From NCBI GenBank assembly GCA_947177035.1, contig CAMWSS010000004.1, positions 1 through 64,000 of the forward strand: a stretch of DNA of 64,000 nt, written 5' to 3'. The notes under the pieces are model-generated. The model made no database searches. It was not told the origin of the DNA and saw only the letters and a list, made by a program, of their open reading frames with translations. The position numbers and the translations under genes were made by a program. Of this stretch, positions 8,826 to 18,055 are shown in pieces (the stretch's first letter is position 1; every line of letters begins with the position of its first letter). This stretch comes from an uncultured Porphyromonadaceae bacterium (GTDB lineage: Bacteria; Bacteroidota; Bacteroidia; Bacteroidales; Muribaculaceae).

Positions 8826-9614
8826 ATGAATTACCTGCCAGTCCTTTCGGTGGCCGGTTCCGATTGCAGCGGAGGAGCCGGCATACAGGCCGATCTTAAA
8901 ACCATGTCGGCGCTCGGGTGTTATGCCATGAGCGTCATAACTGCCGTGACCGCACAGAACACCTGTGGGGTGTATGCTGTCGAGGGTATCTCTCCCGAAA
9001 TTGTTGCCGCCCAGATTGACGCCGTGTTTTCCGACATTCCGCCATTGGCAGTGAAAACCGGCATGCTCTATTCCGATCGGATTGTGGCGGAGGTGGCCCG
9101 CTCTCTTGCGGCGCATGGCGTGAAGCATCTTGTTGTCGACCCAGTGATGGTGTCGACGTCTGGCTCAAGGCTGATCTCTGAAGAGGCCATCGAGTGCATG
9201 GTCACCCGGCTGTTTCCGCTGGCGGAGGTTGTCACCCCCAACGTGGCTGAAGCCGCGGTTCTGACCGCGTCGGCCAACCCTGACGAACAGGCCGCTAAAA
9301 TAATGGCCATGGGGCCGAAGTCTGTGTTGCTGAAGGGTGGGGACCGTGCCGGAGATCATAAAACAGATCTGCTCTATCTTGCCGACGACACAGTCCGGCG
9401 ATTCTCCTCGCCGGCTGTCGACACGGTCAATACCCATGGGACCGGATGCACTATGTCGTCGGCCATCGCGTCATTCCTTGCCAATGGCCGTTCACTCGCC
9501 GACGCTGTGGCTGAAGCCAAGGATTATGTCACTTCCGCTCTTCGCGCGGGCGCGTTATATAAAATAGGAGAAGGTCACGGGCCGGTAGACCATTTTCATG
9601 CCTTCCGCTCATGA
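8826..9614 (+). CDS. thiD: Hydroxymethylpyrimidine/phosphomethylpyrimidine kinase
   Basis: 262 aa. It phosphorylates HMP and then HMP-P to HMP-PP for thiamine synthesis. Ribokinase-fold markers are VAGSDCSGGAGIQADLKT (residues 9-26), TGMLYSDRI, VVDPVMVSTSG, NVAEAAVL, the KGGDRAG loop and the anion-hole/catalytic segment NTHGTGCTMSSAIA with its catalytic Asp replaced in the usual HMP-kinase way by Cys. The start follows from alignment of MNYLPVLSVAGSD with the family. Its stop overlaps the ThiE-like gene (ATGA, 9611-9614), so the two are co-translated. Confidence 0.95.
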   Translation: MNYLPVLSVAGSDCSGGAGIQADLKTMSALGCYAMSVITAVTAQNTCGVYAVEGISPEIVAAQIDAVFSDIPPLAVKTGMLYSDRIVAEVARSLAAHGVKHLVVDPVMVSTSGSRLISEEAIECMVTRLFPLAEVVTPNVAEAAVLTASANPDEQAAKIMAMGPKSVLLKGGDRAGDHKTDLLYLADDTVRRFSSPAVDTVNTHGTGCTMSSAIASFLANGRSLADAVAEAKDYVTSALRAGALYKIGEGHGPVDHFHAFRS

Positions 9615-10189
9615 ATAAGTTGATTGTGGCCGTCACTCCCGAGCGTGAGGTGGAGGGCGAATCCGGCATTATTGCTGAAATGCTCCGTGCCGGAGCTGAT
9701 TTTGTGCACATCCGCCATCCGGAAGCCTCGACGGCCGAAGTGAAGCGCATTATTGAAAACGTGCCTCAGCCGCTGCGCCGTCAACTCAGGCTGCACGGCC
9801 ATTTCGACCTTGTCTGGGAGTTCAATCTCGGCGGCCTGCATCTGAATGGACGCTGTCCGCGGCCGCCAGCAGGCTATTCAGGGTCATTGTCGCTGACATG
9901 TCATTCGCTACAGGAGGTTGCCGACGCTGCGGCCGACGGCCGGTATGATTACGTAACACTCAGCCCGATCAGCGCGAGCATCAGCAAGCCAGGCTATGGC
10001 GGCAATGCTTTCACTCCGGACGCTCTCGGCAGAATCGACCGCCGACACCGTGTGGTCGCGCTTGGCGGAATCACGCCTGATCTTATTCCGGAACTGGAGC
10101 GTTATAACTTCATCGGCTATGCTCTGCTGGGAGCATTGTGGAATTCACCGCAGCCGGCCGATATAATCAGAAAAATCCGTAAACTATGA
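9611..10189 (+). CDS. ThiE/TenI superfamily protein (thiamine phosphate synthase-like)
   Basis: A 192-aa TIM-barrel protein overlapping thiD by 4 bases and DUF4924 by 4 bases. The family outline is clear: IVAVTPE at the first strand, ADFVHIRHPEAS, GGLHLNGRCP, LTCHSLQEV, DYVTLSPISAS and VVALGGITPDLI. However, the canonical ThiE RxK pair after strand 2 reads RHP, and the usual Asn-Asp before the diphosphate site is HGHFD. His in TCHS sits where TenI has its catalytic His. It may therefore be a thiazole tautomerase (TenI-like) or a divergent synthase; it should not be assumed to be the main ThiE. Involvement in thiamine synthesis is supported by its fusion-close partner thiD. Confidence 0.75.
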   Translation: MNKLIVAVTPEREVEGESGIIAEMLRAGADFVHIRHPEASTAEVKRIIENVPQPLRRQLRLHGHFDLVWEFNLGGLHLNGRCPRPPAGYSGSLSLTCHSLQEVADAAADGRYDYVTLSPISASISKPGYGGNAFTPDALGRIDRRHRVVALGGITPDLIPELERYNFIGYALLGALWNSPQPADIIRKIRKL

Positions 10190-10740
10190 TTATAGCATCT
10201 GAAAAAAGAAGAAACAATATTGCAGAATATCTGCTGTATATGTGGCAGATCGAGGATCTGATCCGTGCCAACGGACTTGATATGGAGCGCATACGCGTCA
10301 ATGTGATAGACCGTTTTGACGGGCTTTCGTCCGAACAGAAGCGCCAGATGGAGGAATGGTATGAGAGCTTGATCGACATGATGCGCCGGGAAGGCGTTGT
10401 CGAGTCCGGACATCTGCAAATGAACAACAACGTCCTTCAGTCGCTTGTGGAATTGCACCGCGCGCTGATGGCAGATCCGCGTTTTGCTGATTATTCGGCC
10501 GAATTCTATCGCACTCTGCCTTTTATTGTTGAGTTGCGCGCCACGGCCGGCGATAAGGCTGCCGATGAACTGACCACGTGCTTCACCGCGCTATACGGCA
10601 CTCTGATGCTTCGTCTGGCAGGAAAAGAGATTTCGCCGGACACCCTTGCTGCCCTTGGTCAGATTTCGCGTTTCATCGCGACTCTTTCCGCTCTTTTCCA
10701 CAAAAACGAAACCAAACCGCTGTTTGCCCCTGAAGACTGA
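10186..10740 (+). CDS. DUF4924 family protein
   Basis: A 184-aa, all-alpha, soluble protein with no signal peptide. MIIASEKRRNNIAEYLLYMWQ at the N-terminus and LPFIVELRA in the middle are typical of DUF4924, a Bacteroidetes-restricted family. It overlaps the ThiE-like gene by 4 bases and precedes rpoD by about 100 bases. Function unknown; no catalytic motif is apparent. Confidence 0.8.
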   Translation: MIIASEKRRNNIAEYLLYMWQIEDLIRANGLDMERIRVNVIDRFDGLSSEQKRQMEEWYESLIDMMRREGVVESGHLQMNNNVLQSLVELHRALMADPRFADYSAEFYRTLPFIVELRATAGDKAADELTTCFTALYGTLMLRLAGKEISPDTLAALGQISRFIATLSALFHKNETKPLFAPED

Positions 10741-10788
10741 TCTGCCGGCTTGCCGGATACCGGTTTGATGAAAAAATACAGATTTTAT

Positions 10789-10819
10789 TTTGAAATTTCA
10801 GAATAAAATCGTAACTTCG
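10789..10819 (+). promoter_or_regulatory. Promoter of rpoD
   Basis: TTTG (10789-10792), 19 bases, TAACTTCG (10812-10819, one difference from TAnnTTTG). The leader before the ATG at 10847 is about 20 bases. Confidence 0.7.
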
Positions 10820-10846
10820 TGGGCTTAAATAGCCACTTTTTTGCTT

Positions 10847-11707
10847 ATGAGACAGCTAAAAATCACAAAATCAATCACTAACCGTGAAAGCGCCTCGCTT
10901 GACAAATACCTCCAGGAAATTGGTCGTGAGGATCTGATAACAGTGGAGGAGGAAGTGGAACTGGCCCAGCGTATCCGACAAGGTGACCAGGTCGCACTCG
11001 ACAAACTGACCCGTGCAAACCTGCGTTTCGTTGTCTCTGTGGCAAAACAATACCAGAACCAGGGTCTCAGCCTGCCTGACCTCATCAATGAGGGCAATCT
11101 CGGCCTGATCAAGGCCGCACAGAAGTTTGACGAAACCCGCGGCTTCAAATTCATCAGCTATGCAGTGTGGTGGATCCGTCAGTCGATTCTTCAGGCTCTG
11201 GCTGAACAGAGCCGCATCGTGCGCCTGCCGCTTAACCAGGTGGGTTCGCTCAACAAGATCAGCAAGGCTCTCAGCAAATTCGAGCAGGAAAACGAGCGCC
11301 GTCCCTCGCCTGAGGAACTGGCTGAGCAGCTCGACGTGCCTGTGGAGAAGATTGCCGACACGCTCAAGGTTTCAGGCCGTCACATCTCTGTTGACGCACC
11401 CTTTGTTGAAGGTGAGGACAACAGTCTGCTCGACGTGCTCTCCAACGATGATTCGCCAATGGCCGATGCCGGCCTGAATCAGGACTCGCTCTCGAAGGAG
11501 GTGGATCGCGCCCTGCATCAGCTCCACGACCGCGAACGCGAGATCCTCAAAATGTTCTTCGGCATAGGATGTCAGGAAATGACTCTTGAGGAGATCGGCA
11601 CCAAATTCGATCTTACGCGCGAGCGTGTGCGCCAGATCAAGGAAAAAGCCATCCGTCGTCTGAAAGGACAGAAATCACGTCTGCTCAAAACTTATCTCGG
11701 CCAGTAA
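10847..11707 (+). CDS. rpoD: Primary RNA polymerase sigma factor RpoD/SigA
   Basis: 286 aa, the short Bacteroidetes form that lacks region 1.1. [21 protein letters not shown] opens directly into region 1.2. Region 2 contains [20 protein letters not shown], region 3 follows, and region 4.2 carries the helix-turn-helix [24 protein letters not shown] codon lies two codons upstream (10841), but the ATG gives the family-conserved N-terminus. This factor recognises the TTG/TAnnTTTG promoters listed here. It has its own promoter and is followed 7 bases later by the Dabb gene. Confidence 0.97.
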   Translation: MRQLKITKSITNRESASLDKYLQEIGREDLITVEEEVELAQRIRQGDQVALDKLTRANLRFVVSVAKQYQNQGLSLPDLINEGNLGLIKAAQKFDETRGFKFISYAVWWIRQSILQALAEQSRIVRLPLNQVGSLNKISKALSKFEQENERRPSPEELAEQLDVPVEKIADTLKVSGRHISVDAPFVEGEDNSLLDVLSNDDSPMADAGLNQDSLSKEVDRALHQLHDREREILKMFFGIGCQEMTLEEIGTKFDLTRERVRQIKEKAIRRLKGQKSRLLKTYLGQ

Positions 11708-11714
11708 ATTCATT

Positions 11715-12008
11715 ATGGTAAAGCATATTGTGACATTCAAACTCAGCGGCACTCCTGAACAGAGGCTTGACGCAGCCGCTCGATTCCGCGACGCGCTGAT
11801 GGCCCTGCCCGCCCAGATCGACGTGCTCCGTTCCATGGAAGTCGGCATCAATCAGAATCCGGCCGAGGACTGGGATGTTGTGCTCACGGCCGTGGTCCCG
11901 TCAATGGCCGACGTCGAGACATATGCCAAGCATCCGGCCCATGTGGCCGCCGCCGCCATAATCGCTCCCTGCAAGGCGGCCCGCGCATGCGTGGATTATG
12001 AATTTTGA
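11715..12008 (+). CDS. Dabb (stress-responsive A/B barrel) domain protein
   Basis: 97 aa, a single ferredoxin-like alpha/beta barrel. VKHIVTFKL at the first strand, RSMEVGINQN in the middle and the His of KHPAHVA are the usual Dabb marks. Such proteins are dimers, often stress-induced, and some are cyclases or dehydratases for polyketide-like acids. It lies between rpoD and pgeF and overlaps pgeF by 11 bases. The specific role is unknown. Confidence 0.88.
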   Translation: MVKHIVTFKLSGTPEQRLDAAARFRDALMALPAQIDVLRSMEVGINQNPAEDWDVVLTAVVPSMADVETYAKHPAHVAAAAIIAPCKAARACVDYEF

Positions 12009-12702
12009 ATTTACCGCTCTACTGACAGCACAAGCCCCGGAAGTGACGGCACTGGTCACTCACCGGGGCTTTAATGCGTGCTGGTATGCCGGCGCTGACG
12101 CCGCTTCTTCGGCTGAAGGACGCCGTCTGATCGCGCGACATTTCGGAGTGGGGGATGATGCTGTGTTTATGCCGCGTCAGACTCATTCCGTCCGGGTGGC
12201 ATATGCAGGCGAAGACCTTGACGGAGTGGACGCTTTGGTCACTTCCCGTCGTGGCGCGGTGCTTTGCATCAACACTGCCGACTGCCTTCCGTTGCTGCTC
12301 GTCGACACCGTTGCCGGAGTGATCGGCGCGGCCCATTGCGGGTGGCGCGGCACGGTGGCGGGAATAGCGTCGCGCACGGTGGAGCGGATGGCTGCCATAG
12401 GGGCTGATCCGTCGCGTATTGTTGCCGCCATGGGTCCGTGCATATGTCCGGCCTGTTTTGAAGTCGGTCCGGAGGTGGCGGCGCTTTTTCCAGCTGAAGT
12501 GCTGGTGGAACCTTCGGGAGGGCGTCCGCATGTGGATCTTGGCGCCGCTGTCTCGCTCCAGCTTCTGGCATCGGGTCTTCGTCATGATTCCATCTCACTT
12601 CCCATGGCGTGTTCAATGCACGATTCCCGTTTTCACTCCGTGCGCCGTGAAGGCCGCGATCTTCCATATCGTACTCTTTCAGCAATAATTCTCAACCAGT
12701 AG
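11998..12702 (+). CDS. pgeF: Peptidoglycan editing factor PgeF (YfiH, laccase-domain family)
   Basis: 234 aa. PgeF removes misincorporated L-Ser from peptidoglycan precursors; older records call it polyphenol oxidase or laccase. Metal-site and catalytic residues are seen in RQTHSVRV, TADCLPLLLVD, AAHCGWRGTVAGI and MGPCICPACFEVGPEV, and the C-terminal CSMHDSRFHSVRREG is the family end. The ATG at 11998 lies inside the Dabb gene, indicating co-translation. Length is slightly below the usual 240-250. Confidence 0.92.
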   Translation: MNFEFTALLTAQAPEVTALVTHRGFNACWYAGADAASSAEGRRLIARHFGVGDDAVFMPRQTHSVRVAYAGEDLDGVDALVTSRRGAVLCINTADCLPLLLVDTVAGVIGAAHCGWRGTVAGIASRTVERMAAIGADPSRIVAAMGPCICPACFEVGPEVAALFPAEVLVEPSGGRPHVDLGAAVSLQLLASGLRHDSISLPMACSMHDSRFHSVRREGRDLPYRTLSAIILNQ

Positions 12703-12714
12703 TAGATTTTGATC

Positions 12715-13062
12715 ATGAACGAACTGATTCCTGACTGGGCAATGGGCGCCAATTGCGCCATAACCGTCTGCGACGCAGAGTGCCGCATCATTTATATGAA
12801 CCAGCGTGCGCGCGACACTTTTGCCGCGCGCGGCGGGGCCGATCTTATCGGCCGCAATCTGATGGACTGCCACAATGAGCGTTCGCAGGCCATTATCCGT
12901 CGTCTGCTTGCCGATGGTGGCTCCAATGCCTACACTATCGAGAAGCAGGGTCTGCGCAAGCTGATTTTCCAGACCGCCTGGCGTTTGCCCGACGGCCGAG
13001 TGGGCGGACTCACGGAATTCTCCATTGTTTTGCCTGACGAATTGCCGCACTATGTGAGGTAG
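12715..13062 (+). CDS. Single-domain PAS protein
   Basis: 115 aa consisting of one PAS domain: GANCAITVCDAECRIIYMNQRA (strands A and B), GRNLMDCHNERSQ (the conserved F-helix region with Cys-His-Asn) and strands G-I to the end DELPHYVR. No output domain is attached, so it may act by protein-protein contact or as a cofactor- or redox-sensing module. An in-frame TTG lies two codons upstream, but the ATG at 12715 is preferred. It follows pgeF by 12 bases and ends at a strong shared terminator. Confidence 0.82.
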   Translation: MNELIPDWAMGANCAITVCDAECRIIYMNQRARDTFAARGGADLIGRNLMDCHNERSQAIIRRLLADGGSNAYTIEKQGLRKLIFQTAWRLPDGRVGGLTEFSIVLPDELPHYVR

Positions 13063-13081
13063 ACGGTGCTGGCCGAGCAGC

Positions 13082-13134
13082 TATAAAAACAGAGAGAGAA
13101 CGGTGTTGTGCCGTTCTCTCTCTCTGTTTTTATA
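13082..13134. terminator. Bidirectional terminator between the PAS gene and pgi
   Basis: A long hairpin (13082-13103 with 13111-13134; core ACAGAGAGAGAACGG) with a two-base length difference in the CT repeat. It has T-runs on both strands and lies between convergent genes. Confidence 0.85.
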
Positions 13135-13146
13135 GAGCGTGTATTG

Positions 13147-14463
13147 TTATCCGAGGCGGGCGCGGAGCGCGGCGGTTTCGGCTTCATATCCGGGTTTTGC
13201 CAGAAGGGCGAACATGTTGCGCTTGTAGGCTTCGACACCGGGCTGGTTGAACGGGTTGACTCCGAGCATATATCCGCTGATTCCGCATGCCATTTCAAAG
13301 AAGTAGATAAGGGATCCGAGGGTATATTCGTTGAGCGAGTCGATGGTTACGGTCAGGTTGGGCACTCCGCCGTCGATGTGTGCCAGGCGGGTTCCGAGTT
13401 CGGCCATTTTGTTGACTTCGTCGATCCGTTTTCCTGCGATGAAGTTGAGTCCGTCGAGATTGTCGGGGTCTGAAGGGATGACCAGAGTGCGGTCCGGCGA
13501 TTCAACCGAGATGACGGTTTCAAAGATGGTGCGCTCGCCGTCCTGTATCCATTGTCCCATTGAGTGGAGGTCGGTGGTGTTGTCGACTGCGGCGGGGAAG
13601 ATGCCTTTGTGGTCTTTTCCTTCGGATTCGCCATAGAGCTGTTTCCACCATTCTCCGAAGAAGTGGAGTTTGGGGCAGTAGTTGACAAGGATTTCGATTT
13701 TTTTGCCTGCGCGGTAGAGGGCGTTGCGAGTTGCAGCATATACCCATGCGGGCGATCCGGGGCGGGCGCATGCGGCCTGCATGTCGGCAGCGCCTCCGAG
13801 CAGAGCGCGGATGTTGAAGCCAGCCACGGCGATCGGGAGGAGGCCGACGGGCGAGAGCACTGAGAAGCGTCCGCCGACGTTGTCGTCGATGACGAATGTG
13901 TCATATCCTTCGTCGGTGGCCAGCGAGCGGAGCGCACCGCGTTTTGCGTCGGTTACGGCCACGATGAGGCGTGCGGCCTGCTGTTTTCCGGCCTGTGCCT
14001 CAAGCTGGGCTTTGAGCAGGCGGAATGCGATTGCGGGTTCGGTTGTTGTGCCAGATTTTGAGATGACGATTATGCCGAATCGGCGGTTGCGCAGATAGTC
14101 TGAGAGTTCAGCCAGATAGTCTTCGCCGATGTTTTGTCCGGCAAAGAGGATTTCGGGAGTTGTCTGGGCAAATGTCGGTTTCAGGGCTTCGATCACGGCT
14201 TTGGCGCCGAGATATGATCCGCCGATGCCGATGCAGACCACTGTGTCGCATTCGGCGCGCAGGCGCGTGGCGACAGATTCGATGCGTTCGGTCAGGTCGG
14301 ATTCGAGGGTTTCGGAGGGGAGGTTCACCCATCCGAGGAAGTCGGCTCCTTCGCCGGAACCGTTGAGCACTTTGTTGAGCGCTTCGTCGGCTTCAGGGGC
14401 GAGAGCGGAGAGTGCTTTGTCGTCGATGCCTGAGTCGGCGACAGATACAGACAGAGAGTTCAT
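13147..14463 (-). CDS. pgi: Glucose-6-phosphate isomerase
   Basis: 438 aa, the short form found in Bacteroidetes and Firmicutes. It interconverts glucose-6-P and fructose-6-P. SIS-domain motifs are [37 protein letters not shown] and [20 protein letters not shown]; the C-terminal helix with [12 protein letters not shown] closes the site. It is the last gene of the gltX-argC-lysS-gpsA-pgi operon, 52 bases after gpsA. Its product links to the NagB product upstream in the window. Confidence 0.96.
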   Translation of the reverse strand: MNSLSVSVADSGIDDKALSALAPEADEALNKVLNGSGEGADFLGWVNLPSETLESDLTERIESVATRLRAECDTVVCIGIGGSYLGAKAVIEALKPTFAQTTPEILFAGQNIGEDYLAELSDYLRNRRFGIIVISKSGTTTEPAIAFRLLKAQLEAQAGKQQAARLIVAVTDAKRGALRSLATDEGYDTFVIDDNVGGRFSVLSPVGLLPIAVAGFNIRALLGGAADMQAACARPGSPAWVYAATRNALYRAGKKIEILVNYCPKLHFFGEWWKQLYGESEGKDHKGIFPAAVDNTTDLHSMGQWIQDGERTIFETVISVESPDRTLVIPSDPDNLDGLNFIAGKRIDEVNKMAELGTRLAHIDGGVPNLTVTIDSLNEYTLGSLIYFFEMACGISGYMLGVNPFNQPGVEAYKRNMFALLAKPGYEAETAALRARLG

Positions 14464-14515
14464 ATAGGTTTTGAATTTTAGTTATGTCTTTTGAACAGGA
14501 ATAACAAATCAGCGG

Positions 14516-15520
14516 TCAGGTTAGTTTGAGCGACATTCGCGAGATGGCTCGTTTTGCCGGACACGCTTCATAGATGATCGAGTATATGGCGTCAAGTATC
14601 GGCATGTCGACTTTGAAGCGTTCGTTGATTTCGTGAATGCATTTTGTGCCGTAATAACCTTCGGCTGTCTGTTCCATTTCCATCATTGCCGCTTTTACGG
14701 AATATCCGTTGCCGATCATGGATCCGAAGTTGTGGTTGCGGCTGAATTTTGAGTATGAAGTCACCAGCAGGTCGCCAAGATAGACCGAGTCGCAGATGTC
14801 GCGCTGGCGCGGCGACACGGCATTGATGAACGATGCCATTTCGCGGACGGCGTTGCTGACAGTCATTGCGGTGAAGTTGTCGCCCCATTTCATGCCGTGG
14901 ATTATGCCCGATGCAATGGCATAGACGTTTTTGAGCACTGCGGCGTATTCTATTCCTTCGACGTCGGGCGACGTGATTGTGCGCATGGTGTGTGATCCGA
15001 CGCAGTGGCTGAACCATTCGGCGCGTTCGCGGTCGGAGCATCCGATGGTCAGGTAGCTGACGCGGTCCATGGCCACTTCTTCGGCGTGGCACGGGCCTCC
15101 GATGACCAGCATTGCCGCCGGGTCGACACCGTATTTCTGGACCATGTAGTCGGCCACGGTGAGGTTGTCTTCAGGCACGATGCCTTTGATGGCCGAGATC
15201 ACCGTTTTGTCCGAGAGCGGTTCGGTGATCTTGGCCATATGGGCCTTGAAGTATGGCGAGGGCATTGCCAGCAGGATGGAGTCGGAGGTGGCGACAGCCT
15301 CGTTGATGTCGGATGTGAATCTGATGCGGCTCACGTCAAATTCCGTCGCGCTCAGGTAGGCGGGATTGTGGCCGGTGGCTATGAAGTCGGCTATGCGGTC
15401 GTCGCGCCGCATATACCATGTTATCGTTTCACAGTTGCGGAGCAACAGTTTAGCCAGAGCAGTGGCCCAGCTGCCGCCGCCCATCACCGCGATTTTCACA
15501 TCGTTGTCGCGTGAACTCAT
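14516..15520 (-). CDS. gpsA: Glycerol-3-phosphate dehydrogenase (NAD(P)+)
   Basis: 334 aa. It reduces dihydroxyacetone phosphate to sn-glycerol-3-phosphate for phospholipid synthesis. The Rossmann loop is MGGGSWATALAKLL; the substrate and catalytic part shows KGIVPEDN, GGPCHAEEVA, VLKNVYAIASGI (catalytic Lys) and YLGDLLVTSYSKFSRNHNFG. Length fits. It starts 16 bases after the lysS stop and so is in the same operon. Confidence 0.95.
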   Translation of the reverse strand: MSSRDNDVKIAVMGGGSWATALAKLLLRNCETITWYMRRDDRIADFIATGHNPAYLSATEFDVSRIRFTSDINEAVATSDSILLAMPSPYFKAHMAKITEPLSDKTVISAIKGIVPEDNLTVADYMVQKYGVDPAAMLVIGGPCHAEEVAMDRVSYLTIGCSDRERAEWFSHCVGSHTMRTITSPDVEGIEYAAVLKNVYAIASGIIHGMKWGDNFTAMTVSNAVREMASFINAVSPRQRDICDSVYLGDLLVTSYSKFSRNHNFGSMIGNGYSVKAAMMEMEQTAEGYYGTKCIHEINERFKVDMPILDAIYSIIYEACPAKRAISRMSLKLT

Positions 15521-15536
15521 AAGTGGAGACGGGGGA

Positions 15537-17060
15537 TTATTGTTGCTGTTTTTCGGGCTTCATCTGGGGGAAGAGAAGCACTTCCTGAATTGCCACCTGT
15601 CCGGTCATTAGCATGACCAGGCGGTCCATTCCGATGCCCATGCCTGAAGTCGGCGGCATTCCGTATTCGAGCGCGCGGATGAAGTCGTGGTCGATGATCA
15701 TGGCTTCGTCGTCGCCCTTGTCGGCCAGGCGCATCTGTTCGACAAAGCGCTGATACTGGTCGATCGGGTCGTTGAGTTCGGAATAAGCGTTGGCCAGTTC
15801 CTTTCCGTTGACCATCAGTTCGAATCGTTCGGTCAGTTCGGGGTTTGAGCGGTGGCGTTTGGTCAGCGGCGACATTTCGATGGGGTAGTCGATGATGAAT
15901 GTGGGCTGAATGTATTTGCCTTCGCATTTTTCGCCGAATATTTCGTCGATGAGTTTGCCTTTGCCCATGGACGGGTCGACGTCGATGTGGAGCTGGCGGC
16001 AGACTCCGCGCAGTTGCTCTTCGTCCATGCCGTTGATGTCGATCCCGGTGTGTTCGCGGATGGCGTCGATCATCGTGACGCGTTTGAACGGAGCTTTGAA
16101 CGAGATGACGTTGTCGCCGACTTTGACTTCGGTCGTGCCGTTGACTTCAAGACATATTCTTTCGAGCATTCGTTCGGTGAAGTCCATCATCCAGTTGTAG
16201 TCTTTGTAGGCCACATAGATTTCCATGCATGTGAACTCCGGGTTGTGGGTTCTGTCCATGCCTTCGTTGCGGAAGTTTTTCGAGAATTCGTAGACTCCTT
16301 CAAATCCGCCGACGATCAGGCGTTTGAGATAAAGCTCGTCGGCAATGCGCAGGTATAGCGGAATGTCGAGGGCGTTGTGGTGGGTGATGAACGGCCGGGC
16401 CGATGCTCCGCCGGGAATCGACTGGAGGATGGGGGTCTCCACTTCCATGTATCCGTGTTCGTTGAAGAAGTTGCGCATGGAGTTGAAGACTTTGGTGCGT
16501 TTGATGAAGATGTCGCGCACGCCTTCGTTGACCACGAGGTCGACGTAGCGTCGGCGATAGCGCAGTTCGGGGTCGTCGAAGGAGTCATAGACCACTCCGT
16601 CTTTGACTTTGACGATCGGGAGCGGGCGCAGTGCCTTGCTCAGCACGGTGAATGTCCGGGCATGAACGGTGATTTCGCCGGTGCGTGTGCGGAATACGAA
16701 TCCGGTGATTCCGACAAAGTCGCCGATGTCGAGCAGTTTTTTGAAGACGGTGTTGTAGAGTTCTTTGTCTTCATCTGGACAGATGTCGTCGCGCGAGATG
16801 TAGACCTGTATGCGTCCGTCGGCGTCCTGCAGTTCGATGAATGCAGCCTTGCCCATGATGCGTCGGCTCATGACTCGTCCGGCGATTGCCACTTCTCTCG
16901 GGGCTTCGCCTTCGGCCGGATCGGTGAATGTCTCTTTTATTTCGGCGGTGTGTGCGTCGACGGGAAATTCAGCGGCTGGATACGGTTCGATGCCGAGCTG
17001 ACGCATCTGTTCCAGCGAATTGCGTCGCACTTGTTCTTGTTCACTCAGATTCTGGTTCAT
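15537..17060 (-). CDS. lysS: Lysyl-tRNA synthetase, class II
   Basis: 507 aa. The N-terminal OB fold (about 60-165; [19 protein letters not shown]) binds the anticodon. The catalytic domain contains motif 1 around [14 protein letters not shown], motif 2 [15 protein letters not shown] and motif 3 [12 protein letters not shown] near the C-terminus. The open frame continues 61 codons upstream into argC, but [19 protein letters not shown] at 17060 matches the family start. The protein ends shortly after motif 3 ([10 protein letters not shown]), without the roughly 70-aa extension found in some Bacteroides enzymes. Confidence 0.95.
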   Translation of the reverse strand: MNQNLSEQEQVRRNSLEQMRQLGIEPYPAAEFPVDAHTAEIKETFTDPAEGEAPREVAIAGRVMSRRIMGKAAFIELQDADGRIQVYISRDDICPDEDKELYNTVFKKLLDIGDFVGITGFVFRTRTGEITVHARTFTVLSKALRPLPIVKVKDGVVYDSFDDPELRYRRRYVDLVVNEGVRDIFIKRTKVFNSMRNFFNEHGYMEVETPILQSIPGGASARPFITHHNALDIPLYLRIADELYLKRLIVGGFEGVYEFSKNFRNEGMDRTHNPEFTCMEIYVAYKDYNWMMDFTERMLERICLEVNGTTEVKVGDNVISFKAPFKRVTMIDAIREHTGIDINGMDEEQLRGVCRQLHIDVDPSMGKGKLIDEIFGEKCEGKYIQPTFIIDYPIEMSPLTKRHRSNPELTERFELMVNGKELANAYSELNDPIDQYQRFVEQMRLADKGDDEAMIIDHDFIRALEYGMPPTSGMGIGMDRLVMLMTGQVAIQEVLLFPQMKPEKQQQ

Positions 17061-17083
17061 ATATGGATATGATTTGTTTTTGT

Positions 17084-18055
17084 TTAGATTGTGCTTGACT
17101 TCAGGGCGAGTCCGACGCGCTCCTGGAGTCCGAAAAGAAGATTCATGTTGTGGACAGCCTGTCCGGCCGCTCCGCGCAGGATGTTGTCGGCGACCACTGT
17201 GATTAGCAGTTTGTCTTCGGCCCGTTCGAGGTGTATCAGGCACTTGTTGGTGTTGACCACGTCTTTGAGGTCAGGCCGCCGGTCGACAATGTGGGTGAAT
17301 GAATGGTCGCTGTAGTATTCTCGGTAGAGTTCCGTGAGCTGTTCGGTGTCGACCGGGCAGTCCATGTATATTGTGGCCAGCATTCCCCGGGCGAACGATC
17401 CGCGCATGGGGATGAAGTTGATCGGCGCGCTGAATGTTGACTGGAGCATGGTCAGCGCCTGTCGTATTTCCGGCAGGTGCTGGTGGGCCAGCGGTTTGTA
17501 GATCGACACGTTGTCGCGGTGCCATGCAAGTTGGTCGGGCGTTGATTTTTCCACGGCCGATCCGCTGAATCCGGTGATTGCCGTGACGTGGATCGGTCCG
17601 TTGAGCAGCAGGTTTTTGGCCATCGGCAGCAGTCCGAGTTCGATCGCGGTTGCGAACGAGCCGGGGTTTGCCACGCGGGTGGCGCCCCGCACAATGCGCT
17701 TGCGGTTCAGTTCGGGCAGACCGTAGATGAAGTCGTGGGTTCCGTCCTCGATCCTGTAGTCGCGGCTCATGTCAATGATTTTCAGCTTTTCGGGCACCGG
17801 GTTTGCTTCCAGCAGGCGGCGTGCGTGTCCGTGGGGATAGCAGCAGAAGAGCACGTCGATGTTTTCAAAGTCGGCTTTGTCGGTGAAGCGCAGGAATGTT
17901 TCGCCTTCCATGCCCTGGTGCGCTTCGGTGATGAGGCGTCCGGCGTTGAGAGGCGAGTGGACCCATGTCAGCTCCACGTCAGGATGGTTGATGAGCAGGC
18001 GAATGAGTTCGCCTGCCGCGAATCCGTCTCCTCCGAGAATTCCAGCGCGGATCAT
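17084..18055 (-). CDS. argC: N-acetyl-gamma-glutamyl-phosphate reductase homologue with Cys-to-Ser active-site change
   Basis: 323 aa. ArgC reduces N-acyl-glutamyl phosphate to the semialdehyde in arginine synthesis. The fold is clear: [43 protein letters not shown] and [15 protein letters not shown]. The active-site segment reads [10 protein letters not shown], placing Ser133 (codon TCG, 17657-17659) where ArgC enzymes have the catalytic Cys of NPGC. The HQHLPEI histidines (191, 193) are kept. The nucleotide loop is also off consensus (GGDGFAAG). It overlaps gltX by 4 bases, and no other arginine genes lie nearby. It may be an inactive or repurposed paralogue or a serine variant; arginine synthesis should not be inferred from it. 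Confidence 0.82.
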   Translation of the reverse strand: MIRAGILGGDGFAAGELIRLLINHPDVELTWVHSPLNAGRLITEAHQGMEGETFLRFTDKADFENIDVLFCCYPHGHARRLLEANPVPEKLKIIDMSRDYRIEDGTHDFIYGLPELNRKRIVRGATRVANPGSFATAIELGLLPMAKNLLLNGPIHVTAITGFSGSAVEKSTPDQLAWHRDNVSIYKPLAHQHLPEIRQALTMLQSTFSAPINFIPMRGSFARGMLATIYMDCPVDTEQLTELYREYYSDHSFTHIVDRRPDLKDVVNTNKCLIHLERAEDKLLITVVADNILRGAAGQAVHNMNLLFGLQERVGLALKSSTI

